From the NCBI GenBank assembly GCA_023401925.1, contig JAEXDA010000049.1, forward strand, positions 244,737 to 308,736: 64,000 nucleotides of DNA. The letters are read 5' to 3'. This document shows, piece after piece, positions 42,978-52,740 of the stretch (its first letter is position 1; each line of letters begins with the position of its first letter). The stretch comes from Bacillota bacterium. GTDB taxonomy: Bacteria; Bacillota; UBA4882; UBA8346. A model generated the notes under the pieces. The model was given only the letters and a program-made list of their open reading frames with translations. It was not told the origin of the DNA and ran no database searches. Position numbers and translations under genes: made by a program.

Positions 42978-43553
42978 TTAAACCATTTCCCCGCCGGCCC
43001 GGAAAGCCTTAAGATTGACCTCCAGGAACTTTTCCGGCAGCTGGGCGCGAAAAACTTGTTCCCAGTCAATATCGGTCATGCCGAAGGCCTTGACCATGGC
43101 GCCAAAAAGAACGATATTCATCGTTTTAAGATTGCCGATTTGCTGCGCTATTTCGGCCGCATTAAAGGAAATCGTTTTAAAAGCTTTCGACATGGCTTCT
43201 ATGGACCCTTCAGGATAAGCTGCCATTCCGGCGGCCACCGGCATCGGTGCAATAGCATAATTATTGATGATTGCAATGCCGCTTGGCTTCAAATACTCAG
43301 CGTAGCGGACTGCCTCCATTTTTTCAAAGGCGACTAAAATATCGGCTCCGCCCCGTCCGATAATAGGTGAGTATACTTTGTCGCCATAGCGCACCTGAGT
43401 GGATACACTACCGCCGCGCTGAGCCATACCGTGAATTTCACTCATCTTGACATCAAAGCCGGCTTCGATCAAACCCTGGGTTAAGATTTTACTGACCAAA
43501 ATGGTCCCCTGACCGCCCACGCCAACCAAAAGAATACTTTTGACATTATCCAT
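42978..43553 (-). CDS. iorB: Indolepyruvate:ferredoxin oxidoreductase beta subunit
   Basis: The 191-residue gamma-type 2-oxoacid oxidoreductase subunit shows ILLVGVGGQGTILVSKILTQ and MSEIHGMAQRGGSVSTQVRYG, diagnostic of IorB. With IorA it converts arylpyruvates to aryl-acetyl-CoA with reduction of ferredoxin, in the breakdown of aromatic amino acids or, run in reverse, in their synthesis. Its ATG overlaps the TAA stop of iorA by one base (TAATG), so the pair is translationally coupled. Confidence 0.95.
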   Translation of the reverse strand: MDNVKSILLVGVGGQGTILVSKILTQGLIEAGFDVKMSEIHGMAQRGGSVSTQVRYGDKVYSPIIGRGGADILVAFEKMEAVRYAEYLKPSGIAIINNYAIAPMPVAAGMAAYPEGSIEAMSKAFKTISFNAAEIAQQIGNLKTMNIVLFGAMVKAFGMTDIDWEQVFRAQLPEKFLEVNLKAFRAGGEMV

Positions 43554-45307
43554 TATTGATCACCTGCTCTTTCAATTGCGCCAAACGGGCATACCTGGGC
43601 GCACACTTTGCAACCGACACAGAGGGTCTGATCGATGGTGGCTTTACCGTCCTTCAGACACACGGAAGGGCAGCCTACCTTCAGACATTTTTTACAGCCA
43701 CGGCATTGATCTTGGTTTACCATACACTTACCGATGTCGTGCTTGAGCTTTTTAATGAGCAGACAAGGACGGCGGGCAATGATGGCCGCCGGAACCTCAC
43801 TTGCCAACGCATCCTCGACCGCTTTTTCCATTGCCGTTAAATCTTGAGGATCAACGACAATGATCTTCTGATAGCCGAATGCCTCCAGGACTTTTTCAAT
43901 CTTGATCACCGGGGCTATCTCACCCCTGAGGTTAGCTCCGCTGCCCGGATTATCCTGATGTCCGGTCATGCCGGTAATACTGTTGTCCAAGATACAGGGG
44001 ATCATTTTCCCTTTATTGTAGATGATTTCAGCGGCGCCGGTCATACCGCTGTGGAAAAAGGTTGAGTCGCCGACTACACCAAAAACTTTCTTCCCGGGCT
44101 GCCCGGTAATTTCAAAGACCTTGGCCATACCCATGCCCACCGAAAAACCGCCGCCCATACAGACTACCGAGTCCATGGCCCCTAATGGCGGAGCCGATCC
44201 CAAGGTATAACAACCGATATCGCCTGCAATGACAAAATCACGGCCTTTGGATAAAGTATAAAAGAAGCCGCGATGAGGGCAGCCGGGGCATAATGCCGGC
44301 GGACGCGGCACTGTCTGCGCCTGGGCCTTGGTAACTTCCGGCTGGATGCCGAAAACACCCTTGGCGATAACTTCCGGGTTGAGTTCACATACATTGGGGA
44401 TTACTTCTTTTCCAGTACACTCAATGCCCGCGGCCTTCATTTGCTCTTCCATGAACGGTTCAAGCTCTTCGACCACATAAAGTTTCTCTACCTTGCCGGC
44501 AAAGTCGCGGATCAAATCCAGCGGCAAGGGGTATGTAAAGCCCAGCTTTAAAAAGGAAGTATCCTCCGGAAAGACCTCCTTGGCGTACTGGTAGGCTATG
44601 GAAGCGGTGATCACACCGATTTTGGCACCCTTCATCTCCACTTTGTTCAATGGGCTTTGGTTGGAGTATGCCTCCAAATCCTTTAGCTTTTGCTCCAAAA
44701 TGGGGTGGTTAAGCTTGGCATTGGCAGGGGTGCACACAAACTTACGCGCGTTACGCTGATACTCAGGAGTCGTTACCTCTTCCCTTTCCCCCAGCTTTAC
44801 CAGACTTTTGGAGTGACAAACCCGGGTGGTGACCCGGTAGAGTAGGGGAATATCGAACTTTTCCGAAACCCGGTAGGCTTCTTGTAAAAAGTCCTTGCAT
44901 TCCTGGCTGTCAGAGGGCTCGATCAGGGCCATTTTGGCGAATTTAGCATAATAACGGTTATCCTGTTCATTTTGGGAGGAATGCATATCGGGGTCATCGG
45001 CGGTAATGATGACAAAGCCCCGGCCAACACCTTGATAGGTGGCAGTAAAAACGGGATCGGCGGCCACATTGAGACCGACATGTTTCATGGCACAAACCGA
45101 TCGCACCCCGGCGATGGAAGCGCCATAAGCCACCTCGGTGGCTACTTTTTCATTGGGCGCCCATTCACAATACAGGGAGTCCCCATACTGGGCCAGGTTT
45201 TCGAAAATTTCGGTACTGGGAGTACCGGGATAAGCGCTACCCAGCTTGACTCCGGCTTCGTAAATACCTCTGGCCATGGCCTCGTTACCGGTCATAAGTT
45301 GTTTCAT
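43553..45307 (-). CDS. iorA: Indolepyruvate:ferredoxin oxidoreductase alpha subunit
   Basis: The ATG at 45307 (MKQLMTGNEAMARG) lies 7 nt after GAGGTG; the frame's GTG at 45316 overlaps that site. About 584 residues: pyrimidine- and PP-binding thiamine diphosphate domains (GDIGCYTLGSAPPLGAMDS; VVGDSTFFHSGMTG; DNSITGMTGHQDNPG) and a C-terminal ferredoxin domain with two 4Fe-4S motifs (CRGCKKCLKVGCP and CVGCKVCAQVCP). It forms the catalytic subunit with IorB in the cytosol of anaerobes. Confidence 0.96.
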   Translation of the reverse strand: MKQLMTGNEAMARGIYEAGVKLGSAYPGTPSTEIFENLAQYGDSLYCEWAPNEKVATEVAYGASIAGVRSVCAMKHVGLNVAADPVFTATYQGVGRGFVIITADDPDMHSSQNEQDNRYYAKFAKMALIEPSDSQECKDFLQEAYRVSEKFDIPLLYRVTTRVCHSKSLVKLGEREEVTTPEYQRNARKFVCTPANAKLNHPILEQKLKDLEAYSNQSPLNKVEMKGAKIGVITASIAYQYAKEVFPEDTSFLKLGFTYPLPLDLIRDFAGKVEKLYVVEELEPFMEEQMKAAGIECTGKEVIPNVCELNPEVIAKGVFGIQPEVTKAQAQTVPRPPALCPGCPHRGFFYTLSKGRDFVIAGDIGCYTLGSAPPLGAMDSVVCMGGGFSVGMGMAKVFEITGQPGKKVFGVVGDSTFFHSGMTGAAEIIYNKGKMIPCILDNSITGMTGHQDNPGSGANLRGEIAPVIKIEKVLEAFGYQKIIVVDPQDLTAMEKAVEDALASEVPAAIIARRPCLLIKKLKHDIGKCMVNQDQCRGCKKCLKVGCPSVCLKDGKATIDQTLCVGCKVCAQVCPFGAIERAGDQ

Positions 45308-45539
45308 GTCTTTCACCTCAGATTATTCAATCTAATGACGAGAATCCAGCGTCAAATTTCATTTGGTTCTTCGCGAACGGTACCCTAATATCCTGCCGCC
45401 GGTCTCCCGGAACAGGAAGCTGACTGTTGACCGTTCCGGAACTAAGATGTTTCTCCTTTGATTTTCTAAATATTTCGGGTTCCTTAATTTTAAGAAAACT
45501 GCTTCTTCAATATTATATAACGCACATTTCGCACCCACG

Positions 45540-46389
45540 ATCAACCAAATGCGGAATTTACATGAACATGCCGTAATTCCTGGTTTCTTTGGCTCTTTAC
45601 CGGATGGGGAGATTAAAACTTTCTCCCGGGGCGGTTCTGATATCACCGGCGCTATTGTTGCCCGGGGGTCGGGGCGGACATGTACGAAAATTGGACGGAT
45701 GTTTCCGGTTTTTTGATGGTTGATCCGCGAATTGTTAGGAATCCTAAGAGCATTGAACGGCTAACTTACCGGGAGCTTCTCGAGTTAGCCTATACGGGCG
45801 CTAGCGTCCTTCATGAAGAAACGATTTCCCTGTGCGTGAAACTAGCATTCCCGTGAATATCAAAAATACCAATGCCGGATGATCCCGGAACAATGATCAT
45901 CTCCGACAAAGAGGCTCATCAAAGTATGGGACATATCACCGGAATCGCCAGGAAAAAAGGATTTATCGTTCTCACGATTGAAAAAGCTTTGATGAATATG
46001 GAGTTGGGATTTGGGCGCAAATTCCTTTTCATTCTGGAAACCAATTGTATCTCATTTGAACATATGCCCTCCGGGATCGCTACCATCTCTTTAGTCATCG
46101 CCGACACTCAGCTGGATCATACACTTGATAAAGTTATCAAAGAAATCAAGCGGGAATGCAATCCCGATATGGTAGAAGTCTTTCCAAACATGGCTTCGGT
46201 AGATCATTCGGCCTGGTAATGGCCTATACACCAGGAATTGCGGCGAAACTTTTTACCGCCCTCGCCAAAGCGAATATCAATGTCAGACTGATTGATCAAG
46301 GGTCCAGTGAAATTAATATTATAGTCAGCGTGGAAAACCAAGATTTTGAAAAAGCGATCTGCGCCATATACGAAGAATTTGTGGAATAA
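45540..46389 (+). pseudogene. Decayed partial aspartokinase copy
   Basis: Plus-strand sequence matches the intact aspartokinase gene (29700-31016) from about codon 155 to its end: EHAVIPGFFGSLPDGEIKTF, then NIKNTNA, IEKALMNMELGFGRK, FEHMPSG and AKANINV...GSSEINII. It lacks the 5' third. Small deletions shift the frame near 45665, 45835 and 45872, and the block near 46195-46215 (intact: ATVGLGMAYTP) is damaged by a further frame change. The 3' flank also resembles that of the intact gene. A duplication followed by decay is the simplest reading. Confidence 0.9.
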
Positions 46390-46533
46390 TGCAATAAGGG
46401 CAACTTCCTCAAAAACCTATGAGTTATTACTAGTAAGATTGAACCTTATTTTTAATATTCGATCTAAATCATACAAGCCACGGACCTAACCCATCCCATT
46501 GGCAATCATAGTCTGCATGAAAACCTTGTGATC

Positions 46534-46990
46534 CTATAAAGCTCTCTTTATGAGCAAAACGTATGGCATGATAGTCCCCATCGACGGCCGTCGTGATTTT
46601 CCGGGGAGAAACCGCGTCCTCGATCCACTTAATGATTTCACCTTCTCTTCCAGTTCGTCGGCTAACTTATATCCGACGGCAATAACGAAGTTATGGACGG
46701 CTAGTAGAATATCCCCCAACATTTCGATATTGTAACCTGACTGGCAGCTTCTTTTATAATAAGCCTCCGTTTCCCAGCCCACCAAATCACCCCGATGATG
46801 ACTAGCTTTTATCTGGCCTTCTCTTTCCCAAAAACGCATCCGATGAAAGCCCTGCATGCAATTCCCTCGATCGGTGGCATTGTGGAAACTAAACCATCGG
46901 CTACAATCACCTAATCAAAATTACCCCGGACAATTTCCTCCGTCAAAGCATCTATGATGTGAGCCTTCTTATGCATTGATCCAAACAAAA
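46534..46990 (-). pseudogene. Degenerate coding region, unidentified
   Basis: One frame gives ASHHRGDLVGWETEAYYKRS, then NIEMLGDILLAVHNFVIAVG and YKLADELEEKVKSLSG, which look like genuine protein. Upstream in another frame are MTVLFGSMHKKAHIIDALTE and VIVADGLVSTMPPIEGIACR with an interrupting stop. A single broken gene read in two frames is likely. I do not recognise the family. The stretch 46390-46533 holds nothing else I can name. Confidence 0.4.
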
Positions 46991-47027
46991 CAGTCATGCC
47001 CCGTTAAATAACTATTTTCATCCTCCG

Positions 47028-47774
47028 TTAAAGACCGTGATGCCCGAGTCGTACTTTCGAAAGAGCGCTTTCATCCGCGATCACAATTACATGAGGATGC
47101 AACTGCAAGATGGACGCCGGGACTTCCGGAGTAACCGGCCCAAATAGCACCTTTTCAAGAATTTCCGATTTCCCCTGCCCATTGACGACCAACAATATTT
47201 TTTTGGCCTGCATAATCGCCTTAATTCCCATGGTAATGGCAGAACGAGGCACCTCGTCCATGCTCTTAAAAAATCTTGAATTATCCGCGATGGTCTGAGG
47301 GCGCAAGGACACTTTATGAGTCATCTTGTCAAAACAGTCATCCGGCTCATTAAATCCGATATGGCCCGTATTGCCAAGCCCCAAAAGCTGTAAATCAATT
47401 CCGCCGAAATTGGCGATAATCTGATCATAGGATGCGCATTCTTGTTCAATATTCTTCGCAAGTCCGTCAGGGATCCGGATATTTTCCGCCTGAAAATTAA
47501 CATGTTTAAAAAAATTCTCTTGCATATAATTATGATAACTTTGAGGTTCTTTCGGCGATAATCCGCAATATTCATCTAAATTGACGCTACGCGTTTCGTG
47601 AAAGTCAATGTCCCCTTTGCGATACCAGCTAATTAACTGTTCATAAATACCTAGAGGGGTTGAGCCAGTGGCTAACCCCAACACACTTTTTGGAAATAAG
47701 ATCACTTGAGCCGAAATGATATTAGCCGCCTTCCGGCTCATGCTTTGGTAATCGGCAGCTTCGATGATTTCCAT
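47028..47774 (-). CDS. nagB: Glucosamine-6-phosphate deaminase
   Basis: The 248-residue enzyme converts glucosamine 6-phosphate to fructose 6-phosphate and ammonia. Seen: GLATGSTPLGIYEQLI, the VNLDEYCGLSPKEPQSYHNYM active-site region with the catalytic Asp, and LLGLGNTGHIGFNEPD. It is close to the usual ~240-260-residue length of Bacillota NagB. It is at the downstream end of a same-strand group with a HAD phosphatase, a two-component system, a phosphohexomutase and an ABC transporter, consistent with phosphorylated amino-sugar use. Confidence 0.95.
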   Translation of the reverse strand: MEIIEAADYQSMSRKAANIISAQVILFPKSVLGLATGSTPLGIYEQLISWYRKGDIDFHETRSVNLDEYCGLSPKEPQSYHNYMQENFFKHVNFQAENIRIPDGLAKNIEQECASYDQIIANFGGIDLQLLGLGNTGHIGFNEPDDCFDKMTHKVSLRPQTIADNSRFFKSMDEVPRSAITMGIKAIMQAKKILLVVNGQGKSEILEKVLFGPVTPEVPASILQLHPHVIVIADESALSKVRLGHHGL

Positions 47775-47906
47775 GTTTGATCATTCCCTTCTTTGTAGGC
47801 TGTGTGGTTTAAACACATTCCATCTATTGAGTTCATGGACTATTATAGCAGTCCTTTCTGCTCCCTACGCAAGTTTATAAATAGAATTTTGGAATTCCTG
47901 TACTGA

Positions 47907-48533
47907 CTATTTGCAATGGATACCCGGGGGTTCTTTTAATATTTGCTGCCTAATAAAAAACTGTCTTAACTCCGCCGCTCCTTGAAAAACATGTCCTTGG
48001 ATGCCAACCGCCTTTGCTCCTTCGATATTTCGCTGCAAATCGTCGATAAAGATACATTCCTGGGCGATAAGATCGTATTTTCTTAACAATGCCTCATATA
48101 TTTCCCGATCCGGTTTATTGACTTTAATGTCGCAGGAGATCAGGTATCCGTCAAAAAAATTTATAGCTGGTATTTTATCTTTATATTCATAGATTCTTGG
48201 GCTGGCATTGGAAAGTAAATAGATTCGATACCCTTTTTGCTTTACATCTCTTACCAGTTCATACATTCCTTCAATGGGTTTTCTTTCGATAAACCAGCCC
48301 GTCATAGCTTGTTTCACATATTCAGAATAAGCAGGAATTCTGGCGCAAACCGATACCAAGGCCTCTTTTTCCGTCAACGTGCCACGATCTAATTCGATCC
48401 ATTCTTCTTTGCAAAAAAGCTCTCGGTAAACTTCCTCAATAGCTAATTTATCTTTAAAGGTTTGGTTCAAATAGTCTAAAGGGGCAAACTTAATCAGTAC
48501 ATTTCCCATATCAAATACAATGTTTCGAATCAT
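47907..48533 (-). CDS. HAD-superfamily phosphatase (YihX-like)
   Basis: The 208-residue protein starts VFDMGNVLIKFAPLDYL. The nucleophile Asp is present but the usual second Asp is replaced by Gly, as in the YihX-type glucose-1-phosphatase branch. Later motifs YLLSNAS (motif II) and CIFIDDLQRNIEGAKAVGI (motif IV) complete the fold. It probably dephosphorylates a sugar phosphate. The gene overlaps the 3' end of the response regulator by 23 bp, so translation is coupled. Confidence 0.88.
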   Translation of the reverse strand: MIRNIVFDMGNVLIKFAPLDYLNQTFKDKLAIEEVYRELFCKEEWIELDRGTLTEKEALVSVCARIPAYSEYVKQAMTGWFIERKPIEGMYELVRDVKQKGYRIYLLSNASPRIYEYKDKIPAINFFDGYLISCDIKVNKPDREIYEALLRKYDLIAQECIFIDDLQRNIEGAKAVGIQGHVFQGAAELRQFFIRQQILKEPPGIHCK

Positions 48534-49371
48534 GGTTCTCGCCCTCGTTATCTAATTTGTCATTTTGTTTAAGAAAATTCTTTATGCCTCTTTCCTTAAA
48601 CTCTTTCGGGGTCATTCCAGTTATCTTTTTAAATAACACACTAAAATAGCGCTGATCTCTATAACCGATTTGATCTGCTATTTCGTATATTTTAAGGGAA
48701 GGGTCCGCCAATAATTTGCAGGCTTTTTTAATCCGATAATTGCTAAGATAATCCCCAAAGGTGTAGCCGGTTTCGCTTTTAAACAATTTGCTCAAATAGC
48801 CTTCGCTAATATATAAAAAATCAGCCACTTCCTTTATCCCCAAGTCCTCTTTATAATGGCTCCGGATATATTGAATGGCTTTGGTGATGTAATTGATTTG
48901 ACCATTTCCTCCATCGCGAGAAAGATATTCTTTAAAAAAAACCAGCTTATTTTCTTCGAGGTTTTCAAGAGTGTTTTGAATACTATGAATTTTTTGCTTT
49001 TCCTTTACTTCCATACAAGCACTAAGAAGCGCGCTATTCAAATCCTCATCATTAATGGGTTTCATTAAATAATCTTTGACTCCCAGCTTAACGGCCTGCC
49101 GGGCATACTCAAATTCACTATAACCGGAAATGATAATATATTCGGTGTCAACCTCGTCTTTAACGCACTTGATCATTTCAATGCCGTCCAAGCCCGACAT
49201 ATTAATATCGGTGATGACAATATCCGGTTTCAAGTTACGGATTATCTCGACGCCTTCCAAACCGTTGGAGGCTTCCCCCACAACCTCACATTGATAATCG
49301 TCCCATGAGGTTGTTAAAACCAGCCCCTTACGCACCAGCATTTCATCCTCAACTACGATTACCTTTATCAT
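48511..49371 (-). CDS. AraC-type response regulator (YesN-like)
   Basis: The 286-residue regulator has a receiver domain (VVEDEMLVRKGLVLTT; phospho-acceptor Asp in DIVITDINMSGLDGIEMIK; Lys in DYLMKPINDEDLN) and a C-terminal AraC HTH (SEGYLSKLFKSETGYTFGDY; IGYRDQRYFSVLFKKITGMT). Its kinase is encoded 31 bp upstream. Such YesN proteins usually control neighbouring carbohydrate ABC transporters, here the one at 52741-56654. Confidence 0.93.
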   Translation of the reverse strand: MIKVIVVEDEMLVRKGLVLTTSWDDYQCEVVGEASNGLEGVEIIRNLKPDIVITDINMSGLDGIEMIKCVKDEVDTEYIIISGYSEFEYARQAVKLGVKDYLMKPINDEDLNSALLSACMEVKEKQKIHSIQNTLENLEENKLVFFKEYLSRDGGNGQINYITKAIQYIRSHYKEDLGIKEVADFLYISEGYLSKLFKSETGYTFGDYLSNYRIKKACKLLADPSLKIYEIADQIGYRDQRYFSVLFKKITGMTPKEFKERGIKNFLKQNDKLDNEGENHDSKHCI

Positions 49372-49402
49372 CTTGCTGTTCCTCCATAAATTTCTATCCT
49401 TA

Positions 49403-51145
49403 TTAATATTGAATCGGCATCATTAAAACCACTTTCGTACCCTTTCCTATTTCACTAAAAATGGTAACCCCGTATTTTTCGCCGTAATATAATTTAATTC
49501 GCCGATTAACGTTGTATATCCCGATATTTTGACCTTTTCCATTATTATGGGCCAATTCGCTATGAATCTGTCGAAGGCGTTCATCATTGATCCCCACGCC
49601 GTCATCGACGACTTCTATGCGTAGTTCGCCGCCCTCTTGATTAGCCTTAACCCACAATTTACCGGCTTCCATTTTCTTAGCTATCCCGTGGATAATCGCA
49701 TTTTCAACAATAGGCTGAATAATCAACCTGGGTACATAGCACTCTAAGATATTCGGATCGATATCCATATTTATCTCAAAGCGATCCGAATACCGTATCT
49801 TTTGGATCGTCAAATAGCTCTGAATAACCTCCACGGATTCCTGAATCGTTACCATTTCGTTTTGATTATGAATGGTATTTTTCAATAGTTTCCCCAAATG
49901 GATTACAATGGCCTCAATTTCATTGACCCCATTTAATTTGGCCAACCACTTGATGGAATCTAATGTATTATACAAAAAATGCGGATTAATCTGGGATTGG
50001 AGCGACTGAATTTCGGCTAGCCTTAGACGGTCTTGTTTCTCCAAATTAGTATGAAACAAGTCGTCAATCTCTTTTACCATATCGTTGAACCGATTGGCCA
50101 TAAAACCGATTTCATCCCGGCTCCGTACATTGACCCTTACATCAAATCTCCCTTCTTTTACCTTCTGCATCGCCGTGACGATAGCGTGGATGGGTCTGCT
50201 GATGCTTTTGGATATCAGCACCGATAAAATTAAGCAAAGGATAAAGGAGAGCAAACCAATGCCTAAGGTGACAAAGGTAATGGCTTCTACATTTTCGATA
50301 ATCATGCCCATATGCAACGTTCCCAGCAAAAAAAACTGCCCGTTTTGGAAGCGGTGGTCCCATATCAAAGTTCGTTTTTTATCCGTTCTGGAAAAGCGCC
50401 AACTTTTTTCGGTCTTAAATTCATCCCGGAAAGGCGAATTGTAGAAAGCCAGTTTCTGTTTCCTGTTTATCTCATCATAAATGATATAGTAGTTCTGGTC
50501 GATAATGGTGAAACTTATCGGTAAGCTGCCTCTGCTTTTATTGCAAAGGACCGCTATAGTATCGTTAGGCATGTCGACAATCGCGTATCCAATGACTTGT
50601 CCCTTTTTATTTCTAATTCCTTTAACCAGGGACAGGGATATAGCTTTCCCAACCGAATTTACATACACATTCGGATAGACAACCACATTGTTACTATTCC
50701 CAGCTGCACGATATATTCCCCAATTTCGGCAGACGGAAATATCATATTCCTTCGGGGGTCCAATCGTCGACATTCGGCAAACCCCATTATCCCCCATCAG
50801 AAACATCGCCGCGGCAAGGTCCCTCCTTTTTAGCCAGGAGAACATTCGGGAGTAGATTTGGCTATTTTCCTTGGAACTTAATAACTTTTGTTGCAGTATG
50901 CTTTGAACTTCCGGATCATCACAAAACTTTTGCAACGCCTGACCATAATCCTCCATCAACCTATCGAAGGCATCGCTCGAACGAATCATCGTAAATTTAA
51001 CTTGAGCCTTAAGGTTGTTGAAAGATAACTCATAAAAGAAAAAATAAGCAAACACGCCCAATACAACAATAGGTATTACACAAATAGCGCCAAATGATAT
51101 GGAAAGTTTCGTAAAAAAATTAATTTTAAACTTTTGCATCTCCAT
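49403..51145 (-). CDS. Sensor histidine kinase (YesM-like)
   Basis: The start is set at the ATG of MEMQKFK (51145), preceded by GAAGGG; 37 more upstream codons are open but unlikely. About 580 residues: a membrane helix near the N-terminus (SFGAICVIPIVVLGVFAYF), an extracellular sensor of ~240 residues, a second helix (GIGLLSFILCLILSVLI), HAMP, a His_kinase domain with QSQINPHFLYNTLDSIKWLA, and a HATPase with VVDDGVGINDERL and GIGIYNVNRRIKLYYG. It partners the adjacent YesN-like regulator and may sense a sugar or a binding-protein complex. Confidence 0.93.
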   Translation of the reverse strand: MEMQKFKINFFTKLSISFGAICVIPIVVLGVFAYFFFYELSFNNLKAQVKFTMIRSSDAFDRLMEDYGQALQKFCDDPEVQSILQQKLLSSKENSQIYSRMFSWLKRRDLAAAMFLMGDNGVCRMSTIGPPKEYDISVCRNWGIYRAAGNSNNVVVYPNVYVNSVGKAISLSLVKGIRNKKGQVIGYAIVDMPNDTIAVLCNKSRGSLPISFTIIDQNYYIIYDEINRKQKLAFYNSPFRDEFKTEKSWRFSRTDKKRTLIWDHRFQNGQFFLLGTLHMGMIIENVEAITFVTLGIGLLSFILCLILSVLISKSISRPIHAIVTAMQKVKEGRFDVRVNVRSRDEIGFMANRFNDMVKEIDDLFHTNLEKQDRLRLAEIQSLQSQINPHFLYNTLDSIKWLAKLNGVNEIEAIVIHLGKLLKNTIHNQNEMVTIQESVEVIQSYLTIQKIRYSDRFEINMDIDPNILECYVPRLIIQPIVENAIIHGIAKKMEAGKLWVKANQEGGELRIEVVDDGVGINDERLRQIHSELAHNNGKGQNIGIYNVNRRIKLYYGEKYGVTIFSEIGKGTKVVLMMPIQY

Positions 51146-51287
51146 ATCGTAAAACCCTTCTTTTACTATATATCCTGGGGCGTAGGCGTGATCATACTTA
51201 GTAGCTCTGATTATATCGCAGATCGGCGTCCGACGGAATAATGGAATCAATACCATAAAGAATAGCCCGCTATAGATGTCTTCGAAT

Positions 51288-52703
51288 TTAGGCCAATGTT
51301 AAGAATTTTTCAAAACAACCCACTGTTTCCCGGGCCTTTTCTTCGGTGGACATCTCTGCAAAAATACGTAGTAGAGGTTCCGTTCCTGAAAATCTGGCGA
51401 TTAGCCAGCCCCCATTCCTAAAATAGACCTTTACGCCATCCAGATAACTAACTTTTTCGATGGAGTCTGGAAAATCGGCCATCTGCCGCTTTACTATAAT
51501 TTGCTCGTTAATGACGCCCTTGGTTGTTTCATCGAAGCTCAAATTACTCTCTATCATCACAAAGGTGCCGAACTCACGGTCCAACTGTTCCTCCATTTCT
51601 CCCAATTTTAAATTGCTGACGCTCATCATTTCTATGAGTAGACTAGCTGCGAAAACGCTATCCTTCCCATGGATATGTCCCCGAATGGTCAATCCGCCGC
51701 TGCTTTCGCCCCCAATTAATGCATTGGTTTCAATCATCTTGGAACTGATATATTTGAATCCAACCGGCACCTCATAGCATTTTTCCCCAAATTTTTCGGC
51801 GATTTTGTCCAACAAGTGGGTGGTGGCAATATTTCTAACCACCGAGCCTTTCCAATTTTTATACTTCAGCAAATAGTAATATAACATGGACATAATCTTA
51901 TTAGGGTGAATAAAAGTGCCATTTTCGTCAATGATCCCGAGCCGGTCGGCGTCGCCATCGGTTCCTATTCCCAAATCATATTTTTTTTCAATGACCATGG
52001 CTTGCAAGTGTCTTAAAGTATCTTCCGTGGGTGATGGCATTCGACCTCCGAATGACGTATCATGCTGATCATGAATCACATCCACTTCACACCGACAGGT
52101 TGACAAGATAGTCTGAAGTGCCACCTTGGAAACGCCAAACATCGGATCCAGTAATATGTGAAGAGATTTTTGACGGATACTGTTGACATCAAGCATTTTA
52201 ATAATAGCATCCAGATAGTCATTAAGCGGATTGATGATTTGGATGATCTCTGACTTCAACCCGGCTTCGAAATTCAAGGAGGGGAGCTTTTCGAGCTGCC
52301 TTTGTTTGATAATTTCCTCAATTTCCCGGGTTACCTCAAGATCGGCGTCTTTTCCGCCATAAGTAAATATCTTGATGCCATTATACTCAGCCGGATTATG
52401 ACTTGCGGTGATGGTCATACCGTAATTGATTTCATATTGCCTAACGGTAAACATCACTACCGGAGTCGGCATTGCTTTCCCGATAAAAAAAACTTTAATG
52501 CCCCGAGCGGCAAAAATTTCCGCCGACCAACGACTGGCTTTATCCGATAAAAATCGTTTGTCAAACCCGATGACGATCCCTTTTTGCTGGACATTTTCTT
52601 TTTCCATTTTATAGGCTAAGACGTCGGCGACCCGAATAATATTCTCTTTGATGAAATCGTCACCGATAATGGCCCGCCATCCGCCCGTTCCAAAGTGAAT
52701 CAT
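51288..52703 (-). CDS. Phosphoglucomutase/phosphomannomutase family enzyme
   Basis: The 471-residue alpha-D-phosphohexomutase has the catalytic serine in TASHNPAEYNGIK, the metal loop GTDGDADRLGI, the sugar-binding GGESSGGL and the phosphate loop RFSGTEPLLRIF. It interconverts hexose 1- and 6-phosphates, and the exact sugar is not readable. Standing between a sensor kinase and a transporter operon, it probably feeds imported sugar phosphate into metabolism or into sugar nucleotide synthesis. Confidence 0.93.
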   Translation of the reverse strand: MIHFGTGGWRAIIGDDFIKENIIRVADVLAYKMEKENVQQKGIVIGFDKRFLSDKASRWSAEIFAARGIKVFFIGKAMPTPVVMFTVRQYEINYGMTITASHNPAEYNGIKIFTYGGKDADLEVTREIEEIIKQRQLEKLPSLNFEAGLKSEIIQIINPLNDYLDAIIKMLDVNSIRQKSLHILLDPMFGVSKVALQTILSTCRCEVDVIHDQHDTSFGGRMPSPTEDTLRHLQAMVIEKKYDLGIGTDGDADRLGIIDENGTFIHPNKIMSMLYYYLLKYKNWKGSVVRNIATTHLLDKIAEKFGEKCYEVPVGFKYISSKMIETNALIGGESSGGLTIRGHIHGKDSVFAASLLIEMMSVSNLKLGEMEEQLDREFGTFVMIESNLSFDETTKGVINEQIIVKRQMADFPDSIEKVSYLDGVKVYFRNGGWLIARFSGTEPLLRIFAEMSTEEKARETVGCFEKFLTLA

Positions 52704-52740
52704 GTGATGCTCCCTCGTTTCATTGCAATTTACTTCCCGT

